Below the pieces are notes generated by a model. It ran no database searches. It saw only the letters and a list, made by a program, of their open reading frames with translations, and was not told where the DNA came from. Positions 8,767-17,982 of a stretch of 64,000 bases of DNA are shown here, piece after piece; position 1 is the stretch's first letter; every line of letters begins with the position of its first letter. The DNA is from Pseudomonas graminis. Its GTDB lineage: Bacteria > Pseudomonadota > Gammaproteobacteria > Pseudomonadales > Pseudomonadaceae. Location of the stretch: NCBI RefSeq assembly GCF_900111735.1, contig NZ_FOHW01000004.1, positions 106,995 to 170,994 on the forward strand. The letters are read 5' to 3'. Position numbers and translations under genes: made by a program.

Positions 8767-11004
8767 TCAGGTGGCCAGGGCGGCGCGAGGCACCGTGAAG
8801 CGGAACTCACTGCCGACGCCCTCTTCACTGGCGGCGGTCAGTTCACCGCCGTGGACCCTGACGATGCCTTGGGAGATGTAAAGGCCTAGCCCCGTCCCGC
8901 TCGGGTTGCCTTCGCGTCTGCGCCAATAGCGCTCGAACACGTGGGGCAACTGATCGCTACGGATGCCCTCGCCGGTATCAGCCACGCTGAACACCACATT
9001 GTCGCCTGCACCCGCCGCCGCGACTTTCACGCTGCCGTTCTTGGGTGTGAATTTGATCGCGTTGCCCACCAGGTTGGAGAGCACCTGAAACATGCGCTCC
9101 GGGTCGGCGAAAATCGTCAGGTCGGGTTCGGCTTCGAACGTCAGGTCGATGTATTTGTTGAGCGCCAGTGGCGTCAGCAGCGACCAGGCATCTTCGAACA
9201 ATCGGCTGACTTCCAGCGGCTCGGCGTCGATGAAGTAGCGGCCGGCTTCGATCTTGGACGTATCGAGCAAATCCTCCAGCAGGTTGGTCATCCGCGAGGA
9301 CGCGCGCTGCAGGATGTCGATGGCCGAGCTGAGTCGCTTGGTAGACGCAGTGGCGTCGGCGTTGATCACCCGCTGCATCATGCCGCATTGCATGACGATA
9401 ACCGTCAGCGGGCTGCGCAGGTCGTGGGACACGACGGCCACCAGTTCATCGCGGGCGCGCACGGCCTCTTTTTCCCGCAGCACCTGGCGTGACAGATCCG
9501 CCTCCAGCGCAGAGCGGCGCAGGTCGGACACCGCGTAGACCTCGCCGGCGCTCCACGCCCTGGCCTTGCCCTCAACCTGCTGTTCCCACTGGGCGAAGGA
9601 CTCCCGTGGCTGCAGACGGTCGTTGACGACCCGTTTGGCCTGCTGCGGATTGCCGCTCCACTCCACACTGCCCCTGACCTCGGCGCGAAACCACAGCACC
9701 CCGTTGGTGACCGGCTTGGGCAAGCTCAACGCCAGCAGTCCGCTGGCCACGCGTTGATACGCCTGCGCGTCAGGGAACACGGCGCCGAGGCTGGACGTCT
9801 CGAACACCGCCCCGGGCCGATTCTGCAGCCATTGCTGCAACGCAATGACTTGCTCGGTGCTCGGGCACTGGCCGATCAGGTGCACCTGACCGTCGATGAT
9901 CACCGCCACGCCGTTGGCGTCGACCAGTGTCAGCAGCGCCTGGGAATGTTCAAGCAGCCCGTTGTAGACGTCGTCCACGGACTCGTTCATCGCCCTGGAC
10001 AGCCGGTCCAGCATGTGATGTTTGGCCAGTCGCTGGCGCTGAGTCTGCTGGTCTTCCAGCAGGCTGATCTGCATAGACAGCACTTGTCCGATGGTCTGGC
10101 AGGCCGAGCGCAGCGTATGCGGCACTTGCAGCGGCTCGCGATTGCCGCAACTGATCAGGCCCCAGAGCTGTTCATCCTTGAGCAGGGAAATGCTCATCGA
10201 GGAGCGCACGCCCATGTTATGCATGTACTGACAGTGGATCGGCGACACGCTGCGCAGCACCGCATGACTCATGTCCAGCGGCTGGCCGGTGTCCGGGCGC
10301 AGGGCCGGAACCAGAGGCGCCGGCACATACGCGGCGTCGGGGATGATGCGCAGCCAGTTCAGGCGATACAGCTCGCGGGCCTGCTGCGGGATGTCGGTGG
10401 CGGGGAAAAACAGCCCCAGGTAGGCGTCCAGTTCGGCCGTCGCCGACTCGGCAATGACCTGCCCGTGGCCCTCCTCTTCAAACCGATAGATCATCACACG
10501 GTCGTAGCCGGTCAGGGCGCGGATCTCCGAGACGCTGATGGCGTACAGATCGTCCAGGGATTTGGCCGACTGCAGCCGACGCAGGGTGCGCGTGAGGCGC
10601 GGTCCCAGGTGCTCCATCGACCCTTGCGCGGCGCCGGGCTCGATCTCCAGAAACAACAGGCCGTCATGGCGGTGCAGCAGGCCATCGAATGCCTGCCCGG
10701 CAAACTGCATCGGCAATGGATCGAGGCTGTGCAGATCCGCGTCCTGAACGGCGTCGCGCAAGGCGTTGGCCTGGGATTCGCCCAGCCAGCGTATCAGCGA
10801 GTCGCCGGTCTGCACGTCGCCGGGGATGCCCAGCATCTGCCAGGCATTAGCGCTGGCCTGTTGCACGGTCCAGTCGGTTTCGAGCAGGGTCAGCAGAGCA
10901 CCGTGGGCCTGAATGGCGCCCGGGATGCGAATCGGTTCGTTGGCGCAGGTGTCCAGCAGGTCGTCCAGCACGTGCTTCGTGAGCGGCGTGTCATTAAGCG
11001 TCAT
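8767..11004 (-). CDS. bphP: Bacteriophytochrome histidine kinase BphP
   Basis: 745-aa red/far-red photoreceptor kinase. Biliverdin-attaching Cys20 sits in DTCANEPIRIPGAIQ; the PAS domain runs to about 130 and GAF to about 310 with PATDIP at 201-206 and chromophore-pocket His in SPIHCQYMHNMG (257-265). The PHY tongue motif is PRESF near 466-470. The kinase has phospho-acceptor His527 (VVSHDLRSP), an N box (NLVGNAIKFTP) and G boxes (DTGEGI, GTGLGLYI). Its start overlaps the end of bphO by 11 bp, so chromophore synthesis and receptor are coupled. No dedicated response regulator gene follows it. Confidence 0.96.
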   Translation of the reverse strand: MTLNDTPLTKHVLDDLLDTCANEPIRIPGAIQAHGALLTLLETDWTVQQASANAWQMLGIPGDVQTGDSLIRWLGESQANALRDAVQDADLHSLDPLPMQFAGQAFDGLLHRHDGLLFLEIEPGAAQGSMEHLGPRLTRTLRRLQSAKSLDDLYAISVSEIRALTGYDRVMIYRFEEEGHGQVIAESATAELDAYLGLFFPATDIPQQARELYRLNWLRIIPDAAYVPAPLVPALRPDTGQPLDMSHAVLRSVSPIHCQYMHNMGVRSSMSISLLKDEQLWGLISCGNREPLQVPHTLRSACQTIGQVLSMQISLLEDQQTQRQRLAKHHMLDRLSRAMNESVDDVYNGLLEHSQALLTLVDANGVAVIIDGQVHLIGQCPSTEQVIALQQWLQNRPGAVFETSSLGAVFPDAQAYQRVASGLLALSLPKPVTNGVLWFRAEVRGSVEWSGNPQQAKRVVNDRLQPRESFAQWEQQVEGKARAWSAGEVYAVSDLRRSALEADLSRQVLREKEAVRARDELVAVVSHDLRSPLTVIVMQCGMMQRVINADATASTKRLSSAIDILQRASSRMTNLLEDLLDTSKIEAGRYFIDAEPLEVSRLFEDAWSLLTPLALNKYIDLTFEAEPDLTIFADPERMFQVLSNLVGNAIKFTPKNGSVKVAAAGAGDNVVFSVADTGEGIRSDQLPHVFERYWRRREGNPSGTGLGLYISQGIVRVHGGELTAASEEGVGSEFRFTVPRAALAT

Positions 11005-11632
11005 TCAGCACTCTCGCTTGCTCCAGCCAGGTTTGAAAGCAGTCGAAGGTGGCGCAGGCCGCCTTCACCACCTCGGCGTTGTGCAGCGGCGTATCGAAGT
11101 CAGCCAGTTCCTTGAGGAAGGCCTTCCACAACCGCCCGGTGTCGCGACCGTACACGTCCAGAAATTCGCCGCCGCTGTCAGCATCGACGCCCAGCCTGTC
11201 GGCGATGATCCGGCGCAGCACCTGTCCCCCCAGCGTAGCGCCTTCCATGACATACATCACACCAAGCAACGCAGCGACGCTGTTGATGGCGGGCAGCGCG
11301 CTGCACCGGGGCAAAGCGTGGATCTGCGCATCGCTCAGCCCGAGGGCGTGCAGGTCCTTGATCAGCGCGGGGATTTTCTGCCGCTCAGGGTCGATGGCCT
11401 GGGGCGCAAGAAAGCGCTCAATCGACTGTTGCAGGGGCAGATGGAAGCCGTAATAGGCCGCGATGATCCGTTTGTAAGTGCCGAGATCCAGCCGGGGGTG
11501 GGTCAGTGGCAATCGGGCTTCGAGTGTCGTGTGCTGGACGGCGGTAGCCGTTCGCAATTGCTGAAGGACACTGGCGCAGGGGGCCGGGATGCAAGGGTCG
11601 CGCAACGCAGGGGTGATTTCAACCAAGGGCAA
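10994..11632 (-). CDS. bphO: Biliverdin-producing heme oxygenase BphO
   Basis: 212-aa heme oxygenase that opens heme to biliverdin, the BphP chromophore. The proximal heme ligand is expected to be His34 in TAVQHTTLEARL; the distal-helix Gly-rich segment appears as GVMYVMEGATLGGQ. Length is normal for bacterial BphO. There is no in-frame ATG before the heme ligand, so the start must be TTG (11632 or 11626), with no strong ribosome-binding site, hinting at low or regulated translation. It is the first gene of the bphO-bphP operon; an extended inverted repeat lies 24-55 bp upstream. Confidence 0.93.
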   Translation of the reverse strand: MPLVEITPALRDPCIPAPCASVLQQLRTATAVQHTTLEARLPLTHPRLDLGTYKRIIAAYYGFHLPLQQSIERFLAPQAIDPERQKIPALIKDLHALGLSDAQIHALPRCSALPAINSVAALLGVMYVMEGATLGGQVLRRIIADRLGVDADSGGEFLDVYGRDTGRLWKAFLKELADFDTPLHNAEVVKAACATFDCFQTWLEQARVLNDA

Positions 11633-11655
11633 AAGTGTCCGGTCTGAGCGGACGT

Positions 11656-11687
11656 GCCTTAACCTGCGGCAGCCGCAGTCTTAAGGC
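11656..11687. promoter_or_regulatory. Inverted repeat upstream of bphO
   Basis: Outer arms GCCTTAA (11656-11662) and TTAAGGC (11681-11687) enclose inner arms CTGCGGC and GCCGCAG. The whole 32-bp element is nearly self-complementary and lies 24 bp before the bphO start. It may be an operator or a leader-RNA hairpin. The rest of the gap to 11821 shows no gene. Confidence 0.5.
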
Positions 11688-11821
11688 AGATGATGCGCGC
11701 ACACTAATGCAGACATTGCCCGGCTGTAAATATAGCTGACAGGTAAATCCCGACGGTCGGCCGGGCGGTACGTCCTCTGCGCGACCTCCGCCGTCGGGAA
11801 GCCTTGAAACACCGGCTGTTG

Positions 11822-12547
11822 TCACCCCCACGCCAACGCGGCGAGCAGGCTGATCAGCCCGCCGATCACTAATCCGATCCACATCCCGCGGCGTGTTTTT
11901 GCATCGGGCCTTATAAGGGCGGGCGTTGGCTGCGGGACAGCGGGTGTGCTTTGGGTTGGGGAGTGCATCCCGAGGTGCAACGGTGAGGGTGCAATGGCAT
12001 TCGCCGCGACCAGCACCGCGGCCTGAGCATCGCGCTCGATCCGGGACGCCCGTTGCACCACCTGCGTGCGCAAGCCTTCCAGGCTAGTGATGGGCACCGG
12101 AGTCTGCTCGAGCAGCGTCAGGCGCACGTGCTCAAGTTGCACGCTGAGCACAACCAGGCTCGCCAGATCGCAGACATTGATCTCTAGCTCCCGCAGCAGC
12201 GCTTGCCACGAGCCGAAGAGTCCACTGAGGATTTCCACCCGCGCCGATATCCCTCGGGGCCAGGGTTGGGCGTCTGCCCGCAAAAGGGATACCAGTACCT
12301 CCAGGCCTTCGTACATCCCGTCCAGCCCGGCCAGATGACTGCGCGCCAGGGCATAAGCCGCCGTCGTTTGCAGGTCCGCGCCGTTGCTGGCGAATAACGC
12401 AAGGCAGCACTGCTCGATGGAGTGCCAGTCCACATCAGGGCAGGCCGGATGACCGAGCCGGGCCATCTCGGTGCACAACGTCCGGTAGTCACGCAACGCG
12501 CGTGGATCGCCGCCGGCCTTGATCCCCGCGGCAATGCCCTGGGTCAT
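11822..12547 (-). CDS. Short ImpA_N-domain T6SS protein with C-terminal membrane anchor
   Basis: 241 aa from the ATG at 12547 (a TTG at 12568 would add seven residues). Residues about 1-110 resemble the ImpA/TssA N-terminal domain (AYALARSHLAG, DAQPWPRG). A Pro-rich linker follows at about 190-215, then one hydrophobic helix at the C-terminus (IGLVIGGLISLLAALAW) preceded by KTRRG, so it should be a tail-anchored inner-membrane protein. The cluster also encodes a full-length TssA. This is the last gene of the T6SS operon and may be an accessory TssA-like protein that tethers or positions the sheath; its role is an inference. Confidence 0.75.
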   Translation of the reverse strand: MTQGIAAGIKAGGDPRALRDYRTLCTEMARLGHPACPDVDWHSIEQCCLALFASNGADLQTTAAYALARSHLAGLDGMYEGLEVLVSLLRADAQPWPRGISARVEILSGLFGSWQALLRELEINVCDLASLVVLSVQLEHVRLTLLEQTPVPITSLEGLRTQVVQRASRIERDAQAAVLVAANAIAPSPLHLGMHSPTQSTPAVPQPTPALIRPDAKTRRGMWIGLVIGGLISLLAALAWG

Positions 12548-12564
12548 CGGGCTCTCTGACAGCC

Positions 12565-13005
12565 TCAACCGAGGGCCTGCACATCATGGCGTTTGAGATG
12601 ACGCACCACCGCCCTTCCCTCCGGGCTCAACGTCGTACCGAAGGTCGCGGTGCGCTCGCCTTCCAGCGTCGCGTCGAGGGCGTAGACCAGATGGCCCGGC
12701 TGGGTCTGCGGCAAGAGTTCGATGTGCAGCGACAACAGACGCGGCTCGTATTTGAGCAGCGTGTCGGCGATGGTCCGCATCAGTCCATGGGCGGCCGATG
12801 GCAATCCTTCGAGCACCGCCCCCATGTCCGGCAGACCGTAATCGGGCAAGTGCGCGAGGGTCCCCGCGCGGCTGTTGAGGACGCGCTGCAAATTGTCCAG
12901 CACCGAGAGCACGTACTGATCGTCCTCCGACACGCAGGACAGGTCGAGCTCCCCGCTGAAATTCTGCAGCAGGGTTTCGTACAGCGAAGGATTGAGTTCG
13001 GTCAT
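12565..13005 (-). CDS. tssE: T6SS baseplate wedge protein TssE
   Basis: About 146-aa gp25/GPW-family protein that joins the sheath to the baseplate. The conserved VLNSRAGTLAHLPDYGLPDM segment is at about 45-65 and the EPRL motif is in KYEPRLLSL. I start it at the ATG at 13005, which has GAGGGG upstream; a GTG at 13011 would overlap the tssJ stop as GTGA. It is tightly coupled to tssJ upstream and to the short ImpA_N gene downstream. Confidence 0.92.
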   Translation of the reverse strand: MTELNPSLYETLLQNFSGELDLSCVSEDDQYVLSVLDNLQRVLNSRAGTLAHLPDYGLPDMGAVLEGLPSAAHGLMRTIADTLLKYEPRLLSLHIELLPQTQPGHLVYALDATLEGERTATFGTTLSPEGRAVVRHLKRHDVQALG

Positions 13006-13007
13006 GC

Positions 13008-13544
13008 TCACCCCTCGGCCAGGGGGCGCAGCGTCAGCCGGCTTTCGCCCAGTTCGATGACCCGAGGGCGGTCCGGGTCGAGGTCGTCGCGGTTGAGCAG
13101 CAAGCGCCAGTCGTTGACCTGCAGATCGGGCTCGCGAAACAACCCGACGACGGCGATCACCCCGGCGTTTTCGTTCAGCGGCACATCCAGCTGCGCGCCC
13201 TCCCCTGGCTTGATAACCATCGACCGCTGGTCCAGCAGGTCAGCGCCAAGCAGTTGGTCAGCGTTCTGCAACAGGTCGTCGTAGGTGGCTTTGTGCGCCG
13301 ACTGGCCATCGTGCAGCTGATACACCCGCACCATCACCGGCACCGACACCGCGCGCATGTCCGTGCCTACGGTGTTCAGGGCCTGGCGGCCGTCGAAGTC
13401 CAGGCGCAGCGTTCTGACCTGTTTGTAGAAGATCGCCCTGGTCATGGATGCAGTGGATTCGGACACGCTTTGGGTGACCCCGCAGCCGCTGACGAGGAGC
13501 CCGAGGGCGAAGAGGGTCAACGCCTTAAAAATCATACGCGACAT
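13008..13544 (-). CDS. tssJ: T6SS outer-membrane lipoprotein TssJ
   Basis: 178-aa lipoprotein of the T6SS membrane complex. Signal peptide MSRMIFKALTLFALGLLVSG is followed by Cys21 (lipobox LVSGC). The transthyretin-like fold typical of TssJ is suggested by alternating strands, by VPVMVRVYQLHD and by the loop before VIKPGEGAQLDVPL. It would bind the periplasmic end of TssM. I chose the ATG at 13544, inside the end of tssG, because upstream residues would place a charged tail before the signal peptide. Confidence 0.92.
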   Translation of the reverse strand: MSRMIFKALTLFALGLLVSGCGVTQSVSESTASMTRAIFYKQVRTLRLDFDGRQALNTVGTDMRAVSVPVMVRVYQLHDGQSAHKATYDDLLQNADQLLGADLLDQRSMVIKPGEGAQLDVPLNENAGVIAVVGLFREPDLQVNDWRLLLNRDDLDPDRPRVIELGESRLTLRPLAEG

Positions 13545-14616
13545 GGGTGGTTTCTCTTTCCTGAGGATTGACGTGGAGCCCCTGATAACGGCCCAGATGG
13601 ATAATGATGGTGTCGGTCTTCGCATCGGCGCGGCCTTTCAATCCGAGTCCCGCGGTCATGCCCAGCAGCACGCCGCTTGCGCTCAATGCTGACATCGGCA
13701 GGCAATCGATGGGCAGCGACAGGCGCAACCGCGCCGTACAGCGCCAGCCCAGGTACACCTGCAGCAGCACACGCAGGTCTCGGTGCAAGTCGCCGCCGGG
13801 CAGCCATTCCCGCGCCTCGCCGTGGTTGGCAGTGAACAGCGTCAGCAGCAGTTCGCTGTTGACGTCGCGGCCGAGGCTGCCCAGCGGCGTGCCCTGTGAC
13901 AGGCTCACCGGCCGCGCGCAGGACAGACTGGCGGGGACGTCCAAGGCTATGTTTCGCGGCCAGTGCGGCGTTATCGAAACCCGAGTGTGAGACGCCAGCA
14001 AATGCACCAGCGCCGAAATGCCCTCGGCGTTGCGGGTCGGCAAACGCATCACGCCGAGCAACGCCAGAAAGCGCGACAGTGGAGTGGCAATACGTTTTGC
14101 CGTACCGGGGATGCCCAGCCCGATCAGCCCGAACAGGCACTGCGAGGTCGGGTCGGCGCCAGCCGGCGCGAACGACGCCGGGTACGAATACTTGCGCCAG
14201 ATCCGGTAGAACTGAGTGAAGACCCGATGGTTGAAGATGTCGAGAAACCCCTCCAGCGCCTCGTGGCCTTCCCGCCGTTGCGCGATGTCGTCGAGGTAAC
14301 GCGTGGGCAGCGGCGAGTCCACGCCATAGAGGCCGAGCAAGCGGGTGCGCACGGTCGCCGGCAGTGGCTGATCCGCAGATGACCACTCCACGGCTCTGAG
14401 TTCACTGGCCGGAAAGCCCATGCCGGGATCGGGCCGAAAACGCACCAGATCGTCCGCTGGGTCTTCCGAGCTGCCCAACGGCGGCTGCTCTGGCGCAACG
14501 CTTTCCAGCAACTGGCAGAAGCGGTAAACGCTCGCCTGCGCCACCCGCCCCTGCAAAGCATCGAGCCATTCGATGAGCCTTAACCGGGAATCCGCTGGCT
14601 GTGATTTTCGCTCCAT
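13525..14616 (-). CDS. tssG: T6SS baseplate protein TssG
   Basis: 363-aa ImpH/VasB family protein. With TssF and TssE it forms the baseplate wedge around the VgrG hub. Family features include the early FRPDPGMGFPASE segment and FGLIGLGIPGTAKR. It overlaps tssF by 37 bp at its start and tssJ by 20 bp at its end. Length is usual for the family. Confidence 0.92.
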   Translation of the reverse strand: MERKSQPADSRLRLIEWLDALQGRVAQASVYRFCQLLESVAPEQPPLGSSEDPADDLVRFRPDPGMGFPASELRAVEWSSADQPLPATVRTRLLGLYGVDSPLPTRYLDDIAQRREGHEALEGFLDIFNHRVFTQFYRIWRKYSYPASFAPAGADPTSQCLFGLIGLGIPGTAKRIATPLSRFLALLGVMRLPTRNAEGISALVHLLASHTRVSITPHWPRNIALDVPASLSCARPVSLSQGTPLGSLGRDVNSELLLTLFTANHGEAREWLPGGDLHRDLRVLLQVYLGWRCTARLRLSLPIDCLPMSALSASGVLLGMTAGLGLKGRADAKTDTIIIHLGRYQGLHVNPQERETTHVAYDF

Positions 14617-16349
14617 CGCAGGCTCCTCCCGGTCGGTTGCAGGATCAGGGTGATCTGGGTGAACAAATGGATGTCGGCGTACAGCGCGAAGAACCGGTTG
14701 AGCATTTCGCCGAACAGACAGATGTCACCCTCGCCGGCAAAACCGTTGGCGTCGAGGGTGACTTCAATGTCTACACCGCGCAGGAGAAAGCCTTTTTCAA
14801 AGCGCTGAATGAGGTGATGACGGACGTCGACGATGGCCTCAAGACGCCGGCGATTGAGCTCGCTGCCGGTCCAGTCGTACAACGCCAGGGTGCCGCGCAG
14901 CACTTCGGCGCTGTCGAGCATCGGCAGAAAGTTCGAGCCCAGATGGCTCAACACCCGCCAGTGAAAACGGTCGCGACTCGGCGGATAGCACGGCAGGCTC
15001 GGCGCACACAGATTGCGCACCCGCAGACCGGCTTGGGTGGCGTGCAGCGGGGTGTCGAGAATCGTGCTTTGCAGGGCTTTTCTGGGCAACTGGCCGTTGG
15101 TGCCAGTGAGGCGCAGCGACAGGCACGCGCGCTCGGTCAGCCGATCAACGTCGGCGCCCTCGCCGCCCAGTATCAGCCAGGTGTCATGCAGCCCGTTCGC
15201 TCCGCGCTTGAGGCGGGTGTGAAAATAACGCTCGGGCGCCTCATCGCGGAGCATGCCGCCCTTGTGCCGGAAGCTGGAGAACGGCACGTACTCTTCACGC
15301 CCGGAATCCCGGGACGCCGTCACCCGGTCGACGGAATAGATCTCGGTGTGGCCGTCCTGCAGGCGCATCGGTCGCAGCAGATAGTCGGTCTGCAGAGGGT
15401 CCAGCGACAGCGGGTCGGCCTCCAGCGGGAACAGATTGATCACCGGCACAGCGTGCAGGCGAATATGCTCCGCGCTCAGGGCAAGCCCATGGGGCCACGC
15501 CTCAGTCAGCACGGCCTCGAGCTCGAACCACGGCGCGTCCGGCGCGATGTTCATGTTCTCGAGCCCGTGCAGTGTGACGAACATGAATTTCTCGCGAAAA
15601 CTGAAGTACTCCAGCAGCAACTGGTAGCCACTGAAGGCGCTGTCGCCCTTGGGCCAGAGGCGGTCCTCATCGCTGAAACCCCGGGGCGCAAAACGTCCTT
15701 GCAGCGGTTGACGTTGTGCGTCCCCGGGCTGACGCACAAAGAGCGCCTGAGTGCCCAGGGTCAGCGCGTGATGCAGCGCGTTGGCCACCGCCGGCGAAGC
15801 GTTGAGGTACAGCGGGATGCAGCGCAAGTCCAGCTGACCCCAGTGGCTCAGCGCACCGCAGGAAAAGCGCAGGCGGATCACCGAGCGACCGTCCGGCTCC
15901 TGGGCCAGACGCACCGAGTCCAGCGCCAGCGGACGCAGGGTCAACGCCTGGGTGGTGGTGTAGCTGCAACGCGTGCGCTGGGGGCCAATCGGTTGCGACT
16001 GGATTTCAAAGCCGGCAGCCACCTGCTCGCTCTGCTTCATCTGGTCCACGTCGGGCTGCAACTCGACGATCGACAGCGACGGGATCGTGCGCAGGTAATG
16101 GGGCCACAGCAGGCTGACCAGGCCTTCGGTCAGCTCCGGCAAGTCGTCGTCGAGCTTCTCCCGCAGGCGTCCCATCAGGAACGCGAAACCTTCGAACAGC
16201 CGCTCGACGTACGGATCGTGGGCGCCGGGTTTGTCCAGATTCAGCGAGGCGGCGCGGTCGGGAAACGCCTGGGCGAACTCCTTGCCCGCCTCGCGCAGGT
16301 AGCGCATTTCGGCGTCGAAATAACGCAGGGTCAGATTGTCCGTGCTCAA
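14580..16349 (-). CDS. tssF: T6SS baseplate protein TssF
   Basis: 589-aa ImpG/VasA family baseplate protein. The N-terminal signature YFDAEMRYLREAGKEFA and DPYVERLFEGFAFL are typical. The start is a TTG preceded by a consensus AGGAGG at correct spacing; no better start is available without losing the conserved N-terminus. It is 22 bp downstream of tssA and overlaps tssG, consistent with the usual tssF-tssG pair. Confidence 0.93.
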   Translation of the reverse strand: MSTDNLTLRYFDAEMRYLREAGKEFAQAFPDRAASLNLDKPGAHDPYVERLFEGFAFLMGRLREKLDDDLPELTEGLVSLLWPHYLRTIPSLSIVELQPDVDQMKQSEQVAAGFEIQSQPIGPQRTRCSYTTTQALTLRPLALDSVRLAQEPDGRSVIRLRFSCGALSHWGQLDLRCIPLYLNASPAVANALHHALTLGTQALFVRQPGDAQRQPLQGRFAPRGFSDEDRLWPKGDSAFSGYQLLLEYFSFREKFMFVTLHGLENMNIAPDAPWFELEAVLTEAWPHGLALSAEHIRLHAVPVINLFPLEADPLSLDPLQTDYLLRPMRLQDGHTEIYSVDRVTASRDSGREEYVPFSSFRHKGGMLRDEAPERYFHTRLKRGANGLHDTWLILGGEGADVDRLTERACLSLRLTGTNGQLPRKALQSTILDTPLHATQAGLRVRNLCAPSLPCYPPSRDRFHWRVLSHLGSNFLPMLDSAEVLRGTLALYDWTGSELNRRRLEAIVDVRHHLIQRFEKGFLLRGVDIEVTLDANGFAGEGDICLFGEMLNRFFALYADIHLFTQITLILQPTGRSLRWSENHSQRIPG

Positions 16350-16371
16350 AGAAACCTCCTGGTTGAAAGTG

Positions 16372-17982
16372 TCAGCCGCACAGCACTGCTGCGCGGACCG
16401 GGTCCATGGCCACCAGAGCCGCCAGCAGCGGCTCCATGCGTTTACTCAGCGCGTTTTTGTCAGCGTCGCTGCGCTGGGCTTTGATGCGCAGCAGCTTGAG
16501 CAGCCGCGCCTTGACTTCAAACACCCGCGCAGGCTCCCACTGGGCGAGCACATGACGCTGGGCCGTCGCGTCCAGTTCGCCGAGCAAGTGCACCGCAAGC
16601 TCGCTTTTGCCGTACTGCTCGGCGACCCGCGCCATCAACAGGCGCAGCAACCAGTGCTGCCGGCCGCTGTGAATGTCGGGCCGCGTGTCGAGCCAGGCCA
16701 GCGCCACCTCGACGCCGTCGCGATCGGCCTGGGCCAGCGCCTCGCTTTCGAGCGCGAGAATGTCGGCGTCGTCTGCGACGCAAGCGGCCGGCACGGGCAG
16801 CCATGCAGCCGCGCCCTGGGTGCTGACGTGCTGCTCGATCCACTCGCGGGTGGTCTCGTCAGCGAAGGACGAGCCATCGTCCCAGCACAGGTTTTCGAGG
16901 CCCGGCAGGCGTTCGAGGAGCAGGCCCAGATCCTCCTTTACGATGCGTGCCCAACCTTCCGACGGCGCGGGTTGCCGGCTCAGCGCCTGATACAGAAACC
17001 ACTGCAGGTCGAGCCAGAAATGGTTCACACCCTCGGCAAACATGCGCTCCACCTGATCGAGCAACTCGGTCCAGCTCTGTTGCAGGTACAACCGTTTGAG
17101 CTGCGCGCGATATTCGCTCCGGGGCGGTGACAGTCGTGTTCGACCGGTCGCGTCCTGGGGCGGCGACTGATGCACGGTGTCCCAGCGCAGACTTTTCATC
17201 AGCCGATGGGCCGCCAGCCAGCCCTGGGGTTGTTCGCGCAGATAACTGGCCAGCGCGCGTCCGTTGTCCAGCAGGTCACGGCCTGAGCGGATGACGCCCG
17301 ATGCAGGGCCGGCGCTGTGGGTGGCGCCTTGTTTGGTGGCCTCAGAGTTGGCAGCGTCATGGCTGGCGCTGAACTGCGGCACCACGGCGTCGAGTCCGCC
17401 AGCCTGTGTCAGCCGTGCCGACAGCGCCGAGTAAAGCGCGCCCAGTTCCGGCCGTTGTTGCGCAGGCCAGCCTTCCAGCACGCGATCCAGCCAGGCGAGT
17501 GCGGCAACTGTGCGCTCGGCCTCGGCCTTCACCACTTCCGGGTACAGCGTCAGGCTGTCCAGCACCCTGGCGCTGGCCAGCCACTCCAGCGCCACCTTGC
17601 GGCTTTTGGGCCGCGCCGGGAGGACGTCGGTGGTGTAGCGCTCAACGATGGCCGCCAGCAAATTCAAGCCTGCGGCCAACCCGGCCTCGCCATCCCGCTG
17701 CAGACGCGCCCACAGGTAATAGGTGAGCACCCGGAGGTCCTTGCACGTCCCTTTGAGCAGCTTTTCCGCCAGCATGATGACCCGTTCGGCGTCAGCACCG
17801 GAGAGCTTGTTGACCTCCTCGCGCATGCTCTGGAAATCATCGTCATAGCCCGGGTCCTGGCCGGCCGGTGACTCAGCGCTGATCGGCGTCAGCCATGATC
17901 CCCACTCCGCAGCGTGGGCCTTGGCGATCTGCACGGCATCGCGCTCGCCCAGGGCGGTGGCGATCAACCGTGGCAGGCTCAT
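16372..17982 (-). CDS. tssA: T6SS cap/assembly protein TssA
   Basis: 536-aa TssA with an ImpA_N domain at about 20-140 (SPAGQDPGYDDDFQSMREEV) and a long C-terminal part with a VasJ/VasL-like helical domain (EGVNHFWLDLQWFLYQALS). TssA primes sheath assembly at the baseplate or caps the growing distal end, depending on subtype. Its start overlaps the tssM stop as ATGA. The presence of a second, short ImpA_N protein at the end of the operon is unusual. Confidence 0.9.
   Translation of the reverse strand: MSLPRLIATALGERDAVQIAKAHAAEWGSWLTPISAESPAGQDPGYDDDFQSMREEVNKLSGADAERVIMLAEKLLKGTCKDLRVLTYYLWARLQRDGEAGLAAGLNLLAAIVERYTTDVLPARPKSRKVALEWLASARVLDSLTLYPEVVKAEAERTVAALAWLDRVLEGWPAQQRPELGALYSALSARLTQAGGLDAVVPQFSASHDAANSEATKQGATHSAGPASGVIRSGRDLLDNGRALASYLREQPQGWLAAHRLMKSLRWDTVHQSPPQDATGRTRLSPPRSEYRAQLKRLYLQQSWTELLDQVERMFAEGVNHFWLDLQWFLYQALSRQPAPSEGWARIVKEDLGLLLERLPGLENLCWDDGSSFADETTREWIEQHVSTQGAAAWLPVPAACVADDADILALESEALAQADRDGVEVALAWLDTRPDIHSGRQHWLLRLLMARVAEQYGKSELAVHLLGELDATAQRHVLAQWEPARVFEVKARLLKLLRIKAQRSDADKNALSKRMEPLLAALVAMDPVRAAVLCG

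Noticed and set aside
14601..16484. 627-codon open frame on the plus strand
   Set aside because: It is the antisense shadow of tssF, which has clear family motifs and a consensus ribosome-binding site; the product is low-complexity Gln/Arg/His-rich.
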